This document shows, in pieces, positions 11,461 to 22,543 of a stretch of 64,000 nucleotides of DNA. Numbering within the stretch: position 1 is the first letter of the stretch; each line of letters opens with the position of its first letter. Below the pieces are notes generated by a model that was given only the letters and a program-made list of their open reading frames with translations, was not told where the DNA came from and did not search any database. A program made the translations under genes and the position numbers. This stretch comes from Steinernema hermaphroditum (Eukaryota > Nematoda > Chromadorea > Rhabditida > Steinernematidae), in assembly GCA_030435675.1 (NCBI GenBank), contig CM059622.1, positions 13,268,001 through 13,332,000 on the forward strand, in the 5' to 3' direction.

Positions 11461-11886
11461 AATACTTGTGCGACCATCGTGAAGGACACCACGAAGCGTT
11501 TCGAGGGCTCTATCGTCGCACAGTACGTAGTCTTGAGTATGGCTTATCATATTCTAATTTTTCATATCCACTTCAACGCCCGCGCGTACTAATGGGACCA
11601 CTGATCGTTCTTCTCGAATGCCATCTCCAGCCGAAGCCAGAAGAAAATCAGCGACTACGGTGTGATTTGTGTCTTTTTGTGCATATATGACGTCCCGGAA
11701 GGTGTAAGCCTTCGATATGAGAAGATAAACTCATAAACTCATTTTTCATATAGTTTCGTACAATTTGGTGGAAATTGTAGTAGGTGCTCGGTCTATTTAA
11801 AACTTGCAGAACTTTTGGCGCACCCTGTAGCTTCCCTCAAAATCGTAAAAAAACAGGGTGGCCCTATCTTTATGCAACAGACTGTA

Positions 11887-13501
11887 GGGTGATCCAATGC
11901 ACAAACAGTTTAAAAACAAAAGGTTCTGTCGCTGTGACATCTAAAAGTATAAGAAGAGAGAGGGAACGCGAAAGAACTAAAAGCAGCGTCATCACAAAGG
12001 GTTTTTTAAATTTTATTAGCCCCGAATCAAAGGGTTGAAAACCAAGGACCAAAAAAAAGAAGGTAGAAAAAAAGAACTCGAAAACCGTGTCCATAAAATA
12101 TTGGGTTGGGAAATAAATAATGGCATAAAGATAGCATAAAGATAAACACTTCAAGCAAGGTATACCACCATTATATCGTACAACCGCAGCTCACTCTGCG
12201 GTTAGGAGCTAGAAGCCATGTTCGTAGAAAATCAGAAACTTAGGGTCAAAAAATGTTTTTGATACAATTTTCGACGTCTTTCTCTTATTTTGAGTATCTG
12301 TCTCTGATAATATCGTTATTTGTGGACGAGTTTAGATGGAGGTTGGATGTTTTACCTGTTCTACCTGTGAACCTGTTTTACTATAGCCAGTCTGCACATG
12401 GGCCGTACGTTTTATGTGCGCTCGATTTCCTCATTTCGATCGATTATTTTGTGCACTCTTCTATTCGTTACATCACGATTCATTTCTGTTTGCAATTATC
12501 ACAGGGAGGTTCCTTTGTGAGTAAACGCTGGGGCTTCTGATTTGAATTGTCTAGGGCGTCCGATAATGATAGGAAACCCTCTGCGGTATTTACGTAGAAG
12601 CAAGCGATGGTGAGAAACGTGTCGGCAAAGCGGCATCGTGTACAAAATAAAAACGCCCTCTCCAAATGATTCATTTGCTCTGTCGTCAATGGTGGTTATA
12701 AAGTGACTCACGCCGGTTTTAAGATTATGCTATTGACGACTCTATGACCTTTCCACACTGTGATAGATTTCTACGTTTCTCTGTAGTAGGCACCTCACAG
12801 CGCTGCGGTGTGACGATCGCTCACCGCACAAGTGCCTCCACACGACGTCGTCGTCGGTTTAATTACCCAAGTTTGAGGTAAACATTAGATCCGCTCTTCC
12901 TAATGGAAGTGGCGCGATAAATTTTGGAACTGCGTCTCTTCGAGATGCTTATCAGGTTATGTTTTGATATGTCTGAAGGATATCGCGATTCCCCTATAAG
13001 TTCTATGTCGACACAGAAAGCGCCAAAATTTACCTTGGAAAAAATTGAAATATAAGTTTCCTTGATCCTCGTCTCTTAGATAGACGATCCGATAGTCCAA
13101 ATAGTAACGTCAATGCTAAGCTTCAAGATTGTGCCATTGACGACATCACAAATCTCAAAGCAAATGTAAAACTGCGTTCAACGAACTGAATCATGTACAA
13201 TGGATGTTCTTATTTTGTCTACGATGCCGTTATTGCCCACACGCCCGCCGTTTGCCTGTTTACAGTTAAGCCCCCCTCATCGTCGCTCGGTTTTTTCCTT
13301 TGGAAATAGTTTGCTTCTGTACACATAGCTTGTTGGATACGACTTGTTTAAACGCTTTCAGTTCTATTCTAGTTGTTATCTCTTCCTCAACGCATCGTTA
13401 GACCTCGCTTATTGAGACGTATGATAACGCAAATGTCGTAAAAAACGAAATGATTAACAGTCTGTGATAGCTATCGAAGTCGACCTCGCGTTTCTTCGTT
13501 A
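11887..13501. other. Long gene-free stretch
   Basis: No convincing exon found. A mariner-like end (ATTGGGTTGGGAAATAAATA) occurs near 12100. Related sequences around TTGACGAC occur near 12733 and 13138 and hint at decayed repeats. The open frames at 12253-12540 and 12480-12711 look like chance. Confidence 0.4.
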
Positions 13502-13509
13502 CTTACAAG

Positions 13510-13595
13510 CAGAGATGGGCAACGGCTGAGTGGTATCACATCCATCAGCTGTTCCAACTGGTTGGCCAGCCGGCTCAGCCGAGTGCTCACTTCTG
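13510..13595. mobile_element. Tiny hAT-type MITE, 86 bp
   Basis: Starts CAGAGATGGGC, ends CTTCTG, with CTTACAAG at 13502-13509 and 13596-13603 as an 8-bp target duplication. The inner arms share GGCTGAG/CTCAGCC. It has the same type of end as the element at 9564. Confidence 0.75.
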
Positions 13596-13968
13596 CTTAC
13601 AAGGGAATCTTCCGAAGTGTCTCGGAGCTGAAAATTTACACATGTGTATCTTTTACACGCGATCGATTTTGGTCCTTCGGTGATTGCCCATTTTCTATTT
13701 TCTAGATGTCGTCAATCTGATTACGTCGAATCACTCAATATCCGTCGAACACCTCCTTGAGCTTGTCTTGTTTGTAAAAGTAAGCAGGCACAGAAGATGG
13801 TGCAGATGAGGGTATCCAACTTTAGAATGCGTTATACATCAAGGAGAAACGCTAAGCGCAGCTGTCTGAATGTTCTCCGCGGATTCGGAAAAAGTAGAAG
13901 GAACATCGGAGACTGAGGTAGGTGCGTTTCTAAGAACAGAAAGAATAAGTTGTACCGAGTTTATACTA

Positions 13969-14014
13969 CAGAGTTGTCCGGGTACCCGAACTTTCGGGTA
14001 CCCGGACAACTCTG
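13969..14014. repeat. Perfect hairpin, 22-nt arms, 2-nt loop
   Basis: Two exactly complementary 22-nt arms, centred near 13991-13992, contain CCGGGTACCCG on each side. It lies about 130 bp upstream of the Cys-rich exon at 14142. Confidence 0.85.
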
Positions 14015-14141
14015 ATACTCATCTAGGCCTACCAGGATGTTTACAATATCAACCGTTTTCGATGACTTTGAGCACTGACTTAATGATCGCAAGTTCTTAA
14101 ACATCAAAAAACTTAATTATGTAAATTAATTAGTGTTTTAG

Positions 14142-14359
14142 AATGCTACGAGCACAAAGACTGCATTGGAAAATCGCTCCTGCAGTATTGTGCCCCGCAT
14201 TCGACGACGCCTTTGTGGAACCCGGGGGAGTGCGGGTTTTACAATTGCATTCAATGGAGATCGTGCTCGTCGGATTTTAATTGTGGTAACCTAAAGCGCG
14301 CCTGCGGAGCGATGCGATTCTGTCAATGCTTGGAGACTACGGCCATGCTCGGCCGCTAA
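14142..14359 (+). CDS. Cys-rich secreted-type domain exon, copy 1 (partial or decayed gene)
   Basis: After a TTTTAG acceptor (phase 1) the frame reads ECYEHKDCIGKSLLQYCAP, continues with eight or so further Cys (CGFYNCIQW, CSSDFNC, RFCQCLE) and stops at 14357-14359. It is a clear paralogue of the exon at 51881, and the preceding about 90 bp of intron also align. I could not find its signal-peptide exon. The earlier stop compared with copy 2 suggests a shortened or dead copy. The family is not recognised. The pattern looks like a nematode extracellular disulfide domain. Confidence 0.55.
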
Positions 14360-14613
14360 GCCGCGAAACCGTCCATGACGACTGGGCCTTCTCCCGCCAC
14401 GACCTTTGAGCCTGCTCTGAGTTTCAACAGTGATAATCGAAGGAGAATCGCAGTAAATATTGGGAGTTTAGAGGAATTTTACAACATCGGCCCTTTTAAA
14501 TGACTTTGGCTTAGATCTACCCATTGCCGTCGAGCCCCCTTTGCAACCCCGGACAATGTGATTATTACAATCCAATAAACGATGTATTTTGAATCAACAA
14601 TTCTATCTTATCT

Positions 14614-14945
14614 TATTGGGTTGTTAAGTTGGAAACGGGTCACTCCGTATATATCTTTTTTTTCATAAGCCTTACTCTGAAATTTATTGGTGCGTTGTGA
14701 AGTACAGGGAACTCCACCGTACACTATGATTGGCGACTTGTCCATTGCATTCGTCTTGATGTTGGAGGATTGTTCTGACTTCATGGTCATTTTTTGACAC
14801 CTCGAGATGGTGAAATGCGATGTGATGGACGGGCTTCCTATGGTATTAAATATGTGATTGGCGATGATTGCCTTCAACCAGGTACATCGAAAAATTTTCA
14901 GATTTTTTTAAAAACTTTTTTTCGCCATGACCGTGTCCCTTTAAC
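14614..14945 (+). repeat. Dispersed ATTGGGTTG repeat, copy 2, joined to a palindromic-element end
   Basis: 14614-14881 aligns with copy 1 at 10341. Directly after it, 14905-14945 resembles the outer end of the element at 15177-16033 (TGTCCCTTTAA), so a remnant of that second family abuts it. Confidence 0.5.
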
Positions 14946-15176
14946 ACCATTGCCACACCACATCCCTAACTATCTAGACAGTGGACAGTTGAACTGCTTC
15001 GTACTGTATTGAACGTTCGCGGCCACCACCAACTCCTCAGAAATAGGACATATCGAGACATCTTCTCTTGTACTCGAAATCACGCTGCCTTTGTAATCTG
15101 GCATCTATGATGAAGGTATCCAGTATGACCCCGCCGAGTGCATAGATGCTGGTCGTACGATTATCGACTGCATTAA

Positions 15177-16033
15177 AGGGACAGTGTCATCGTGAAAAAA
15201 TTTTCTCAAATCTTTCTGAGGGTTCTACAACCCCTACTCAGTTTTTGACGACGAACACGATGGTGAAATCCGTTTCGCTGCAGACCTGCAGGTTTTCGAG
15301 CTACAATCCTTCTACCGGAAGCTGGCATTTACTGGATTTTGCTTGGTCTTGGCGCGAAATCCTTGATAATTTCGATTTCTCTACTGTAGCCATTTCTTGC
15401 AACATAGGTGTCTCGAACACTTTACCTTCGAGTGCGCGGTTGTTGCAGTGGTAGTGTGTTGCGCTAGGAGACATTATGCCAAGGTACGGTTCCCCGTCGA
15501 GCCACAACTTTTTCTTCGACGTTTTAGGGCCGTTCTGAATTTCTACAAGATTCCTCAAAATCCAGATTGCAATTTTGTCCGTGTAATATCCAGCTATTAC
15601 TTGGGTTCTACTGGAACCTTTGCACATTTTGTTTTTTTGCCCTTATAGGCATGTCTGAATCTTGTAGAAATTCAGAACGGCCCTAAAACGTCGAAGAAAA
15701 AGTTGTGGCTCGACGGGGAACCGTACCTTGGCACAATGTCTCCTAGCGCAACACACTACCACTGTACCAACCGCGTACTCGAAGGTAAAGTGTTCGAGAC
15801 GCCTATGTTGCAAGAAATGGCTACAGTAGAGAAATCGAAATTATCAGGGATTTCGCGCCAAGACCAAGCAAAATCCAGTAAATGCCAGCTTCCGGTAGAA
15901 GGATTGTAGCTCGAAAACCTGCAGGCCTGCAGCGAAACGGATTTCACCATCGTGTTCGCCGTCAAAAACTGGGTAGGGGTTGTGGAACCCCCAGAAAGAT
16001 TTGAGAAAATTTTTTCACGATGACACTGTCCCT
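15177..16033. mobile_element. Foldback element with two 377-bp arms, flanked by TTAA
   Basis: Arms 15177-15553 and 15657-16033 are inverted copies of equal length that differ at only a handful of sites. The terminus is AGGGACAGTGTCATCG on both sides, with TTAA at 15173-15176 and 16034-16037. The TTAA flanks fit a piggyBac-type target, although TA plus a longer TIR is also possible because the border is symmetrical. The spacer is about 100 bp. No protein is encoded. Open frames inside are mirrored in the two arms. Confidence 0.8.
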
Positions 16034-16196
16034 TTAAACCGCGGTAAGCACTTTTAAGGAATCGACAACGTCCCCTACGATGAAGATTGATCTTTAGCTG
16101 AACTTTTTAATGGGCAAATGCTAAAACTCGATTTATTAATATCAACCGAATTTACAACACATTTGACAATGATGTAACACTCTATCGGTAGTGTCA

Positions 16197-19100
16197 TTAT
16201 TTGTTCTTTTTTTTAAGCAGACACTTCACTAAGAAGATCAGTCCAACAGCACCTGCTATGAGAGGGAGTATCGCCGCAATCCCCAGTGCTAATGCGAGTT
16301 TTTTCAGCATGCTCCACCCTCCACTAACAGCGTCACCGATGGCCGACCCGACGTCACCGATGGCCGACCCAGCTGCGCCGATAGCAGACCCGGCTCCGTC
16401 GACGGCGGACCCGGCTGCGTCGGCAACCTTATCCATATCGACGTCCGGCTTGGGTATACTCGACCACGGCCAACCTCTTCCACCTCCCGAACTACCGCTC
16501 GAATCTGTGGTGTTCGATTTGACAGTCGTAGTTCTGGTAGTGGTGCTCGTGCTAGTACTCTTAGCCGTAGTGGTAGTGCTCGTACTCGTACTGGTAGTAG
16601 TGGTTGTACTGGTGGTCTCGATCCTAAAGACAGGTTTGTAAAATTGAAATATAAGAAATGAGACTAACATATCCTGAGTGGCGACGATCAAAGTACCATT
16701 AAATTCCGTGAAACAGTTAGGCCCAAAGACGTATGTGCGAGAACTAGTGTACTGAAGTACAAGATCTTCCACTACGGTATCCAACACCGAGGGTTTTCGC
16801 ATAAGTCCATATTCAGCAAAGGTGGAAGCAGACGCGTTGATTTGTTTAATCACTTGCCCCTAAAGTTAACTGTTTATCAGTAAGCAGTCATCTCATGCAC
16901 TTACCTTTTCGTTTTCATTCACAGTGACGTCGCGGCTGTGCGTGCAACCATCGTACGAGAATTTGATCTGGTCAATAGAAGAAGACGGGTCAGATTTAAA
17001 GTAGAACGTCTGGTCATGAGTTCCTTGTACAAGGGACCCGTAGGGGAGACCACTTATAGGAGACTTGTTCGTCACTGGTATGGAAACGCCTCTAAACCAG
17101 AAATATAAAATAGACACAACCTAACTGCCACGTACCTTGCGGGAAGCTTTACGACATGGCAGCTGTAAAAGAATTTGCCACCTCTGTTATCTTTTTTTCC
17201 GAGAAGCACGGCGTGGGTGCTATTAATATGAGCCAGTTTCGATCGGCTCGGCACTGTCACATTTCCCGTTGAACAGTCGACTGCAAAATGAAGCAAATGA
17301 AATAGAAATGGTCATGTCGTCTACAAACTTGATGAATTAGTCCGTGCAGCTTCGTAGGATTCGAAACGATGTAGGCAGTTGTCTCCAATAACAGCGAAGA
17401 ATTCATACTCCGATTCGGCATCGAGATCGCATTGATCCAATGGAGGTTTCGGAGCGCTATTTGCAACGATTAAAGTACCCCTGAATTCCGAGGAACAGTT
17501 AGGCCCATAGATGTATGTGTGAGAATCAGTGTACTGAACCACAAGATCTTCCACTACGGCATCCATAATTGAGGCTTTGTGCAAGAGACCATATTCGTCA
17601 TATGTGGTAATAGTCGCGTTGATCTGCTTAACAACTTGCTCCTAAGGTTAACTTTCTATCAGTAGGCGGTCTTCTTAGACATACCTCTTCGGTCTCATTT
17701 ATAGTTATGTTGCGTCTGTACGTACAGCCGTCGTGTGAGAATCTGATCTGTTCAATAAAAGACGACGGGTGAGATTTAAAGTAGAACGTCTGGCCGTTAG
17801 TTCCTTGTAGAAGGGACCCGTAGGGGAGACTACCTATAGGAGACTCGTTCGTCACTGATATGTAAGAACCTCTAAAACAGAAATATCATGTAAGCATTAC
17901 TTAATTGTCCATGTACCTTGCGGGAAGCTTTACGACGTGGCAGCTGTAATAGAATTTACCACCTCTGTTATCTTTTTTTCCGAGAAGCACGGCGTGGGAG
18001 TTATTAATATGAACCAGTTTCGATCGGCTCGGCACTGTCACATTTCCCGTTGAACAGTCGACTGCAAAATGAAGCAAATGAAATAGAAATGGTCATGTCG
18101 TCTACAAACTTGATGAATTAGTCCGTGCAGCTTCGTAGGATTCGAAACGATGTAGGCAGTTGTCTCCAATAACAGCGAAGAATTCATACTCCGATTCGGC
18201 ATCGAGATCGCATTGATCCAATGGAGGTTTCGGAGCGCTATTTGCAACGATTAAAGTACCGCTGAATTCCGAGGAACAGTTAGGCCCATAGATGTATGTG
18301 TGAGAATCAGTGTACTGAACCACAAGATCTTCCACTACGGCATCCATAATTGAGGCTTTGTGCAAGAGACCATATTCGTCATATGTGGTAATAGTCGCGT
18401 TGATCTGTTTAACAACTTGCTCCTAAGGTTAACTTTCTATTAGTAGGCGGTCTTCTTAGACATACCTCTTCGTTCTCATCTATAGTTATGTTGCGTCTGT
18501 ACGTACAGCCATCGTGTGAGAATCTGATCTGTTCAATAAAAGACGACGGGTGAGATTTAAAGTAGAATGTCTGGCCGTTAGTTCCTTGTAGAAGGGACCC
18601 GTAGGGGAGACTACCTATAGGAGACTCGTTCGTCACTGATATGTAAGAACCTCTAAAACAGAAATATCATGTAAGCATTATTCAATTGTCCATGTACCTT
18701 GCGGGAAGCTTTACGACGTGGCAGCTGTAAAAGAATTTACCACCTTTGTTATCTTTTTTTCCGACAAGCACGGCGTGGGTGCTATTAATGTGAGCCAGTT
18801 TCGATCGGCTCGGCACTGTCACATTTCCCGTTGAACAGTCGACTGCAAAATGAATCAAATGAAATAGAAATGGTTATGGCGTCTACAAACTTGATGAATT
18901 AGTCTCTGCAGCTTCGTAAGATTTAAAACGGTGTAAACAGTTGTCTCCAATAACAGCGAAGAATTCATACTTCCATTTGGCATCGAGTTCGCATTGATCG
19001 AGTCGAGGCTTTGAAGGAGTCATGTAATCGGATGTTCTGTAAAAAAGTCGTTTTCGTACGCCTTCATTGCACGCATCTTACGCCAAATTTTTATGAGGGA

Positions 19101-20141
19101 CCAACTGCACGTCGAAGAACATAACGTCTGTTCCATAGGCGAAATAGCACCCACTAAAATAGAGAACGTAGAGCGCCAAGCACAGATGGCGAGTGACTTA
19201 CTTGAACGAATAGCAATATACAGTCGGATTGACCTGTTTGATTTTCGGTTTTTTCTTTTCATCATTACCGCTATCAAAAACAGCTACATCGGCTTTAACA
19301 TGTTGAAATCGAACGTCATCGCATTTCTCACGAACGATCTCCAATGGGTTCACAATGGGTTTGCTGCCAGTGCACTAAAAATCAACGAGATGAATACGGA
19401 CATCGAACAACTGAATATTACATTCTTTCCAAACCTTCCCTGATTGTGATTTAACTTTTCCCAAGCATAACACTCATCTTCAAAGTATACAGAGTGGTTA
19501 AACACAAACGACTTTCGAAAATTGTCGGTTTCCTTTAGAGCACTGAATGGAAGTTGATAACGCCAACTGACTTCATTGAAAATTTCCTTCTCTCTGAAAC
19601 TAACATGAATGAGCGCACAGAGATAAAAGCGTACAAAGGCGAGAAGTCGGCTGCAGAAAAATCTAGGGCTTTGTGAGCACTGTCTGATAGTACACGTGGA
19701 ACAGCCTCAACAGAATTATTTTGAACATCTACTGTTCGGCTAAGCGGCTGGAAGTAAACTTTGTTGTTCGGGCCAATGTAGATTTTAGCCACTCTTTGTA
19801 GATCTAAATGAAAAGCATGAATCGAAATATCAAAGCCAAACTAACGTTTTGCCTGATCAATTCGGGAATCACCCTTGATTACTTTGTCGTAGAAATTGTG
19901 CAGATTCACCATCATGAGACCGCCGCCTAATTCGGGGTATGTATACTCCAAATAAGATGTGCTGGCGATCAAATGAGGGTCTGCCAAGTAAACTACGATA
20001 GAGTAATCGTCACCCAGGCACTGGTAGCCATAGGTCGAATCTGCAACATTTATTTCTATTCAGTGAACTGGGAGCAAAAGACTCACCGGAAAGCAACATA
20101 ACGGCAAGAACAGCTAAGCCTAAGCGAACGACGGAAGCCAT
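16197..20141 (-). CDS. Membrane-anchored mucin-like protein with tandem extracellular modules
   Basis: Unrecognised family. The start at 20141 gives a signal peptide (MASVVRLGLAVLAVMLLSG, exon 20097-20141). Exon 2 is 19846-20040 and exon 3 starts at about 19803. Further exons lie between 19800 and 18890. Then come repeated exon triplets: A 18698-18842, B 18476-18652, C 18110-18422, then A about 17917-18061, B about 17696-17871, C about 17328-17641, then a third set down to about 16690. Each module has Cys, N-glycosylation motifs (NVT, NAT, NES) and a GPNC motif. The C terminus is a Ser/Thr-only stalk, a Gly/Ala/Ser repeat (AGSAIGAAGSAIG), a hydrophobic membrane helix and a Lys tail (KCLLKKKNK). 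It is a likely surface protein. Exact exon borders upstream of 18890 are approximate. Confidence 0.75.
17257..18818 (-). repeat. Recent 781-bp tandem duplication of an exon triplet
   Basis: 17257-18037 and 18038-18818 are nearly identical, introns included. The differences I see are few, such as CCCTGAATTC at 17477-17486 versus CGCTGAATTC at 18258-18267. The unit holds one A-B-C exon set, so the reading frame is kept when it is duplicated. Confidence 0.85.
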
Positions 20142-20342
20142 TTTGAGAACTTTGTGACGCCGAAATGGACCAGGAATAAGAGGAGGTTGGCTGCTGACCA
20201 TTTAGCGACTTCGTGAGAAACCCGAATGGATCTGACAGAGCACTGCAGTGACCTACGTCTGTGTCTAAAATAGAAATTACTGGTTGCGTCATCAGGTCGA
20301 ATCAGTTCGAATCCGTTCCATCATTGTCAAGAAGAAGCAGAA

Positions 20343-20480
20343 TACATATGGACTCACCTTAAATCCGCGAGAAGCAGAGCGCGACGACCGCCTGACCGTT
20401 CTCCAGAGAGGACTTCGAACGGAATGAAGCCCTCCACCGCGGACACCATCTTCTCTGTCTGGAATGGGAACGCTGCAAAA
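20343..20480 (-). other. Possible short upstream exon
   Basis: On the minus strand a TTTTGCAG acceptor is followed by an ATG frame MVSAVEGFIPFEVLSGERSG and a GTGAGT donor. A continuation could run through 20282-20130 in phase, overlapping the signal-peptide exon of the gene below in another frame. It may be a 5' leader exon or a tiny separate gene. I cannot decide. Confidence 0.3.
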
Positions 20481-20903
20481 GTAGACTAGACATGGAGCTC
20501 GGGAAATAGACAAGCCGAGAACGGAACGATTAAAAGAGAAACATGGATGCGTGTGGTCGTTCTGTTTTCGTTTCCATAACATCGATCCATTAGCTCAGCC
20601 AGCCATTGAATCTTCATGATCTGCTGAGGTGATGTTCTCCCCGTTCGTCTATAAACTATATGGGTAAACAGATTGCACGATGAATGTTGCTGCGCTTTAA
20701 ATTAATAGATTACATGTTTTTACGCATGCTACCGAAGATTATGATGAGACCCTTTGCACATCTGACCGATCTGACAGACTCTCTATAGTCGAATCCAAAA
20801 AACTTGTGCCCTTTTCGTCCTTTACAGACATGCTCTTGCGGTGCTTAACGCCTTGCAGCCTCATTTGGTAATATTCGAGGGGTGCGGAGCGGTCCGCCGG
20901 CGA

Positions 20904-22368
20904 ATGACGTGTGCGCCGGAAGTGTTCGACGTTGCGAGGGCGGGCACGGACCGGAAGCAAGTGTTTGTGGAGATGAGTTTAACGTCGCTGGAACCTTTGG
21001 ACGTCACACTATGCAACAATCTCATGGTGCGGAGCATGGGACCGAAGTCGAAGGCGCTCTACGCGCTCATCGTCGGCGACCAGATCATCGACATCAATGG
21101 GCGTGTGCCCAATAGTCCCGCCGACGCCATTCGGATGATCCGGAGTGAGCAGAATGTAAGTTTATTTTCTATTTTTTTGACTCTTTGAGAGCATTTTTGG
21201 GTTAATTTTAAGATTCAGTTTCATCTACTAGTTTGTGCTACACTCTTTCTTTCAGATCAAATTCCTCGTAAGTCGAGTCTCCAATCGAACACCGGTGTCG
21301 ATCGACCGCGTCATGTCTACCAGTCTGAAGCGACTGGACGGCTACTGCTACTTTGTTGTCACATTGCAGAAGACAGCTGCCTGTTCGTATCTGGGGTTGG
21401 GCATCAAGTCGTTTCGCGGAAAGGTTACAGTCGACAGGGTAGAGGCAAAGTACAGTCCACATTCAATTTATCGAAATCTTATTCAGGTTGATCAGAACTC
21501 GATCGCTTCGCACGCATACATGGTCGGCGACTCAATTTTGGATATCAACGGCGAGCGGGTGCACGATGTCGAACTTTTGAGGAAGCGGCTTGGTGAATAT
21601 CTATCGAAATGGGGCGTTTGTAGCACCATAGTGGAGAGACCTGAATCGACCGCAGCACTGCAAACCGCTCGGGCTAAAATGTTCTTGTTCATGGTGTGTT
21701 TTTCTTGTTTGATGACCGATATCCAATCAGAACTGCCGTGAATTCAAGTTTCACAGCAGTTCGTTTAGTTGCTGTTGCTTTCGAGAGTCACTGAGATAGT
21801 GTTTGACTCGATTTATTGTGAATTGTGCATGATTTCTTTTGATTTCAGCCCAGAATGGGGGAACCGCAGATGGGAGACGATGCGGTTGCGATTGGACAAC
21901 GTGAAATGATGAAGTATCGCGCCAACGTGAATAAACAACGTCACATCAAGTCAGCTCTACGGAAAAAGTCATCACAAGCCTCGAGAAAAAGCAAAGAAGA
22001 CGAGAAATTGTCATCAAAATCAGGGGACAGCTCCTCCAGCGTCGTTCGGAACATCTTTCACATCGAAAGCTCGGGTCGCTCCAAGAGGAAAAAAGCCGTC
22101 AAATTTACTGTAAGTGCACGCATAACTGCTCACAATGTATGATATGTTGCAGGGCAAAAACGCTGAAGTGACCATTGAAAGCGATGTGCAGAATCCAAAT
22201 CTCCTGCAGAAAGTGAAGCGTCATGGGTACTTGCGCTCGTTCGGGATCACCATGCTCCCTTCGATGTTCTTCAGCAACCCGAAGACCGTGACGAATGCAA
22301 ATGCGAACAACTCCGGCGGCACGTCACAGAAGAAGGGCACTTCGGTCCCATTAGGCGTCAAGCCTTAG
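20904..22368 (+). CDS. Two-PDZ-domain protein
   Basis: Exons 20904-21155, 21256-21438, 21487-21693, 21849-22109 and 22153-22368 join in phase to 372 residues. PDZ 1 (about residues 20-90) has the core LIVGDQIIDINGRVPNSPAD. PDZ 2 (about 95-190) has YLGLGIKSFRG as carboxylate loop and MVGDSILDINGERVHD. A basic, Ser/Lys-rich linker follows (about 215-300) and then a conserved-looking tail (VKRHGYLRSFGITMLPSMFF). This pair-plus-tail layout is common in nematode PDZ proteins of unknown role. It is probably a cytoplasmic scaffold binding C-terminal peptides. The start is the first in-frame ATG. A TTTACAG acceptor near 20830 could be the trans-splice site. Confidence 0.85.
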
Positions 22369-22543
22369 TTGACTGCGATGTGTAGCAGAAGTAAAGTACA
22401 CGGAGTAGTATGGGGAGAATCGAAGTTTTCTGATGCCTTGTGGAAAATTCCTTACGATTGAGGACAGCACAACCCGGTGCCTTTCTCTAAGCTGGGAGTT
22501 TCATGTGGTAGAGTATTTATTAGTTTGACAAAGTCCTGTTTGG

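Larger units (their letters stand above)
10023..11886. mobile_element. Tc1/mariner-like element with about 50-bp TIRs and nested insertions
   Basis: The left end TACACAGTCCGTTGCGTAAG and the right end (inverted) TACAGTCTGTTGCATAAAG continue through GATAGGGC and a poly-T tract in both arms. A TA sits at each border. No transposase frame survives. The interior instead holds a copy of a dispersed repeat (10341-11110) interrupted by a small insertion at 10763-10934. Confidence 0.6.

Noticed and set aside
12253..12540. 95-residue hydrophobic plus-strand frame
   Set aside because: AT-rich DNA produces such frames. No signal-cleavage pattern, partner exon or repeat elsewhere.
13969..14014. Hairpin as a transcription terminator
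   Set aside because: No T-run follows, and rho-independent terminators do not apply in a nematode genome.
16201..16641. Plus-strand frame with Val/Leu runs that looks like a membrane protein
   Set aside because: It is the antisense of the Ser/Thr stalk and Gly/Ala repeat of the minus-strand mucin-like gene.
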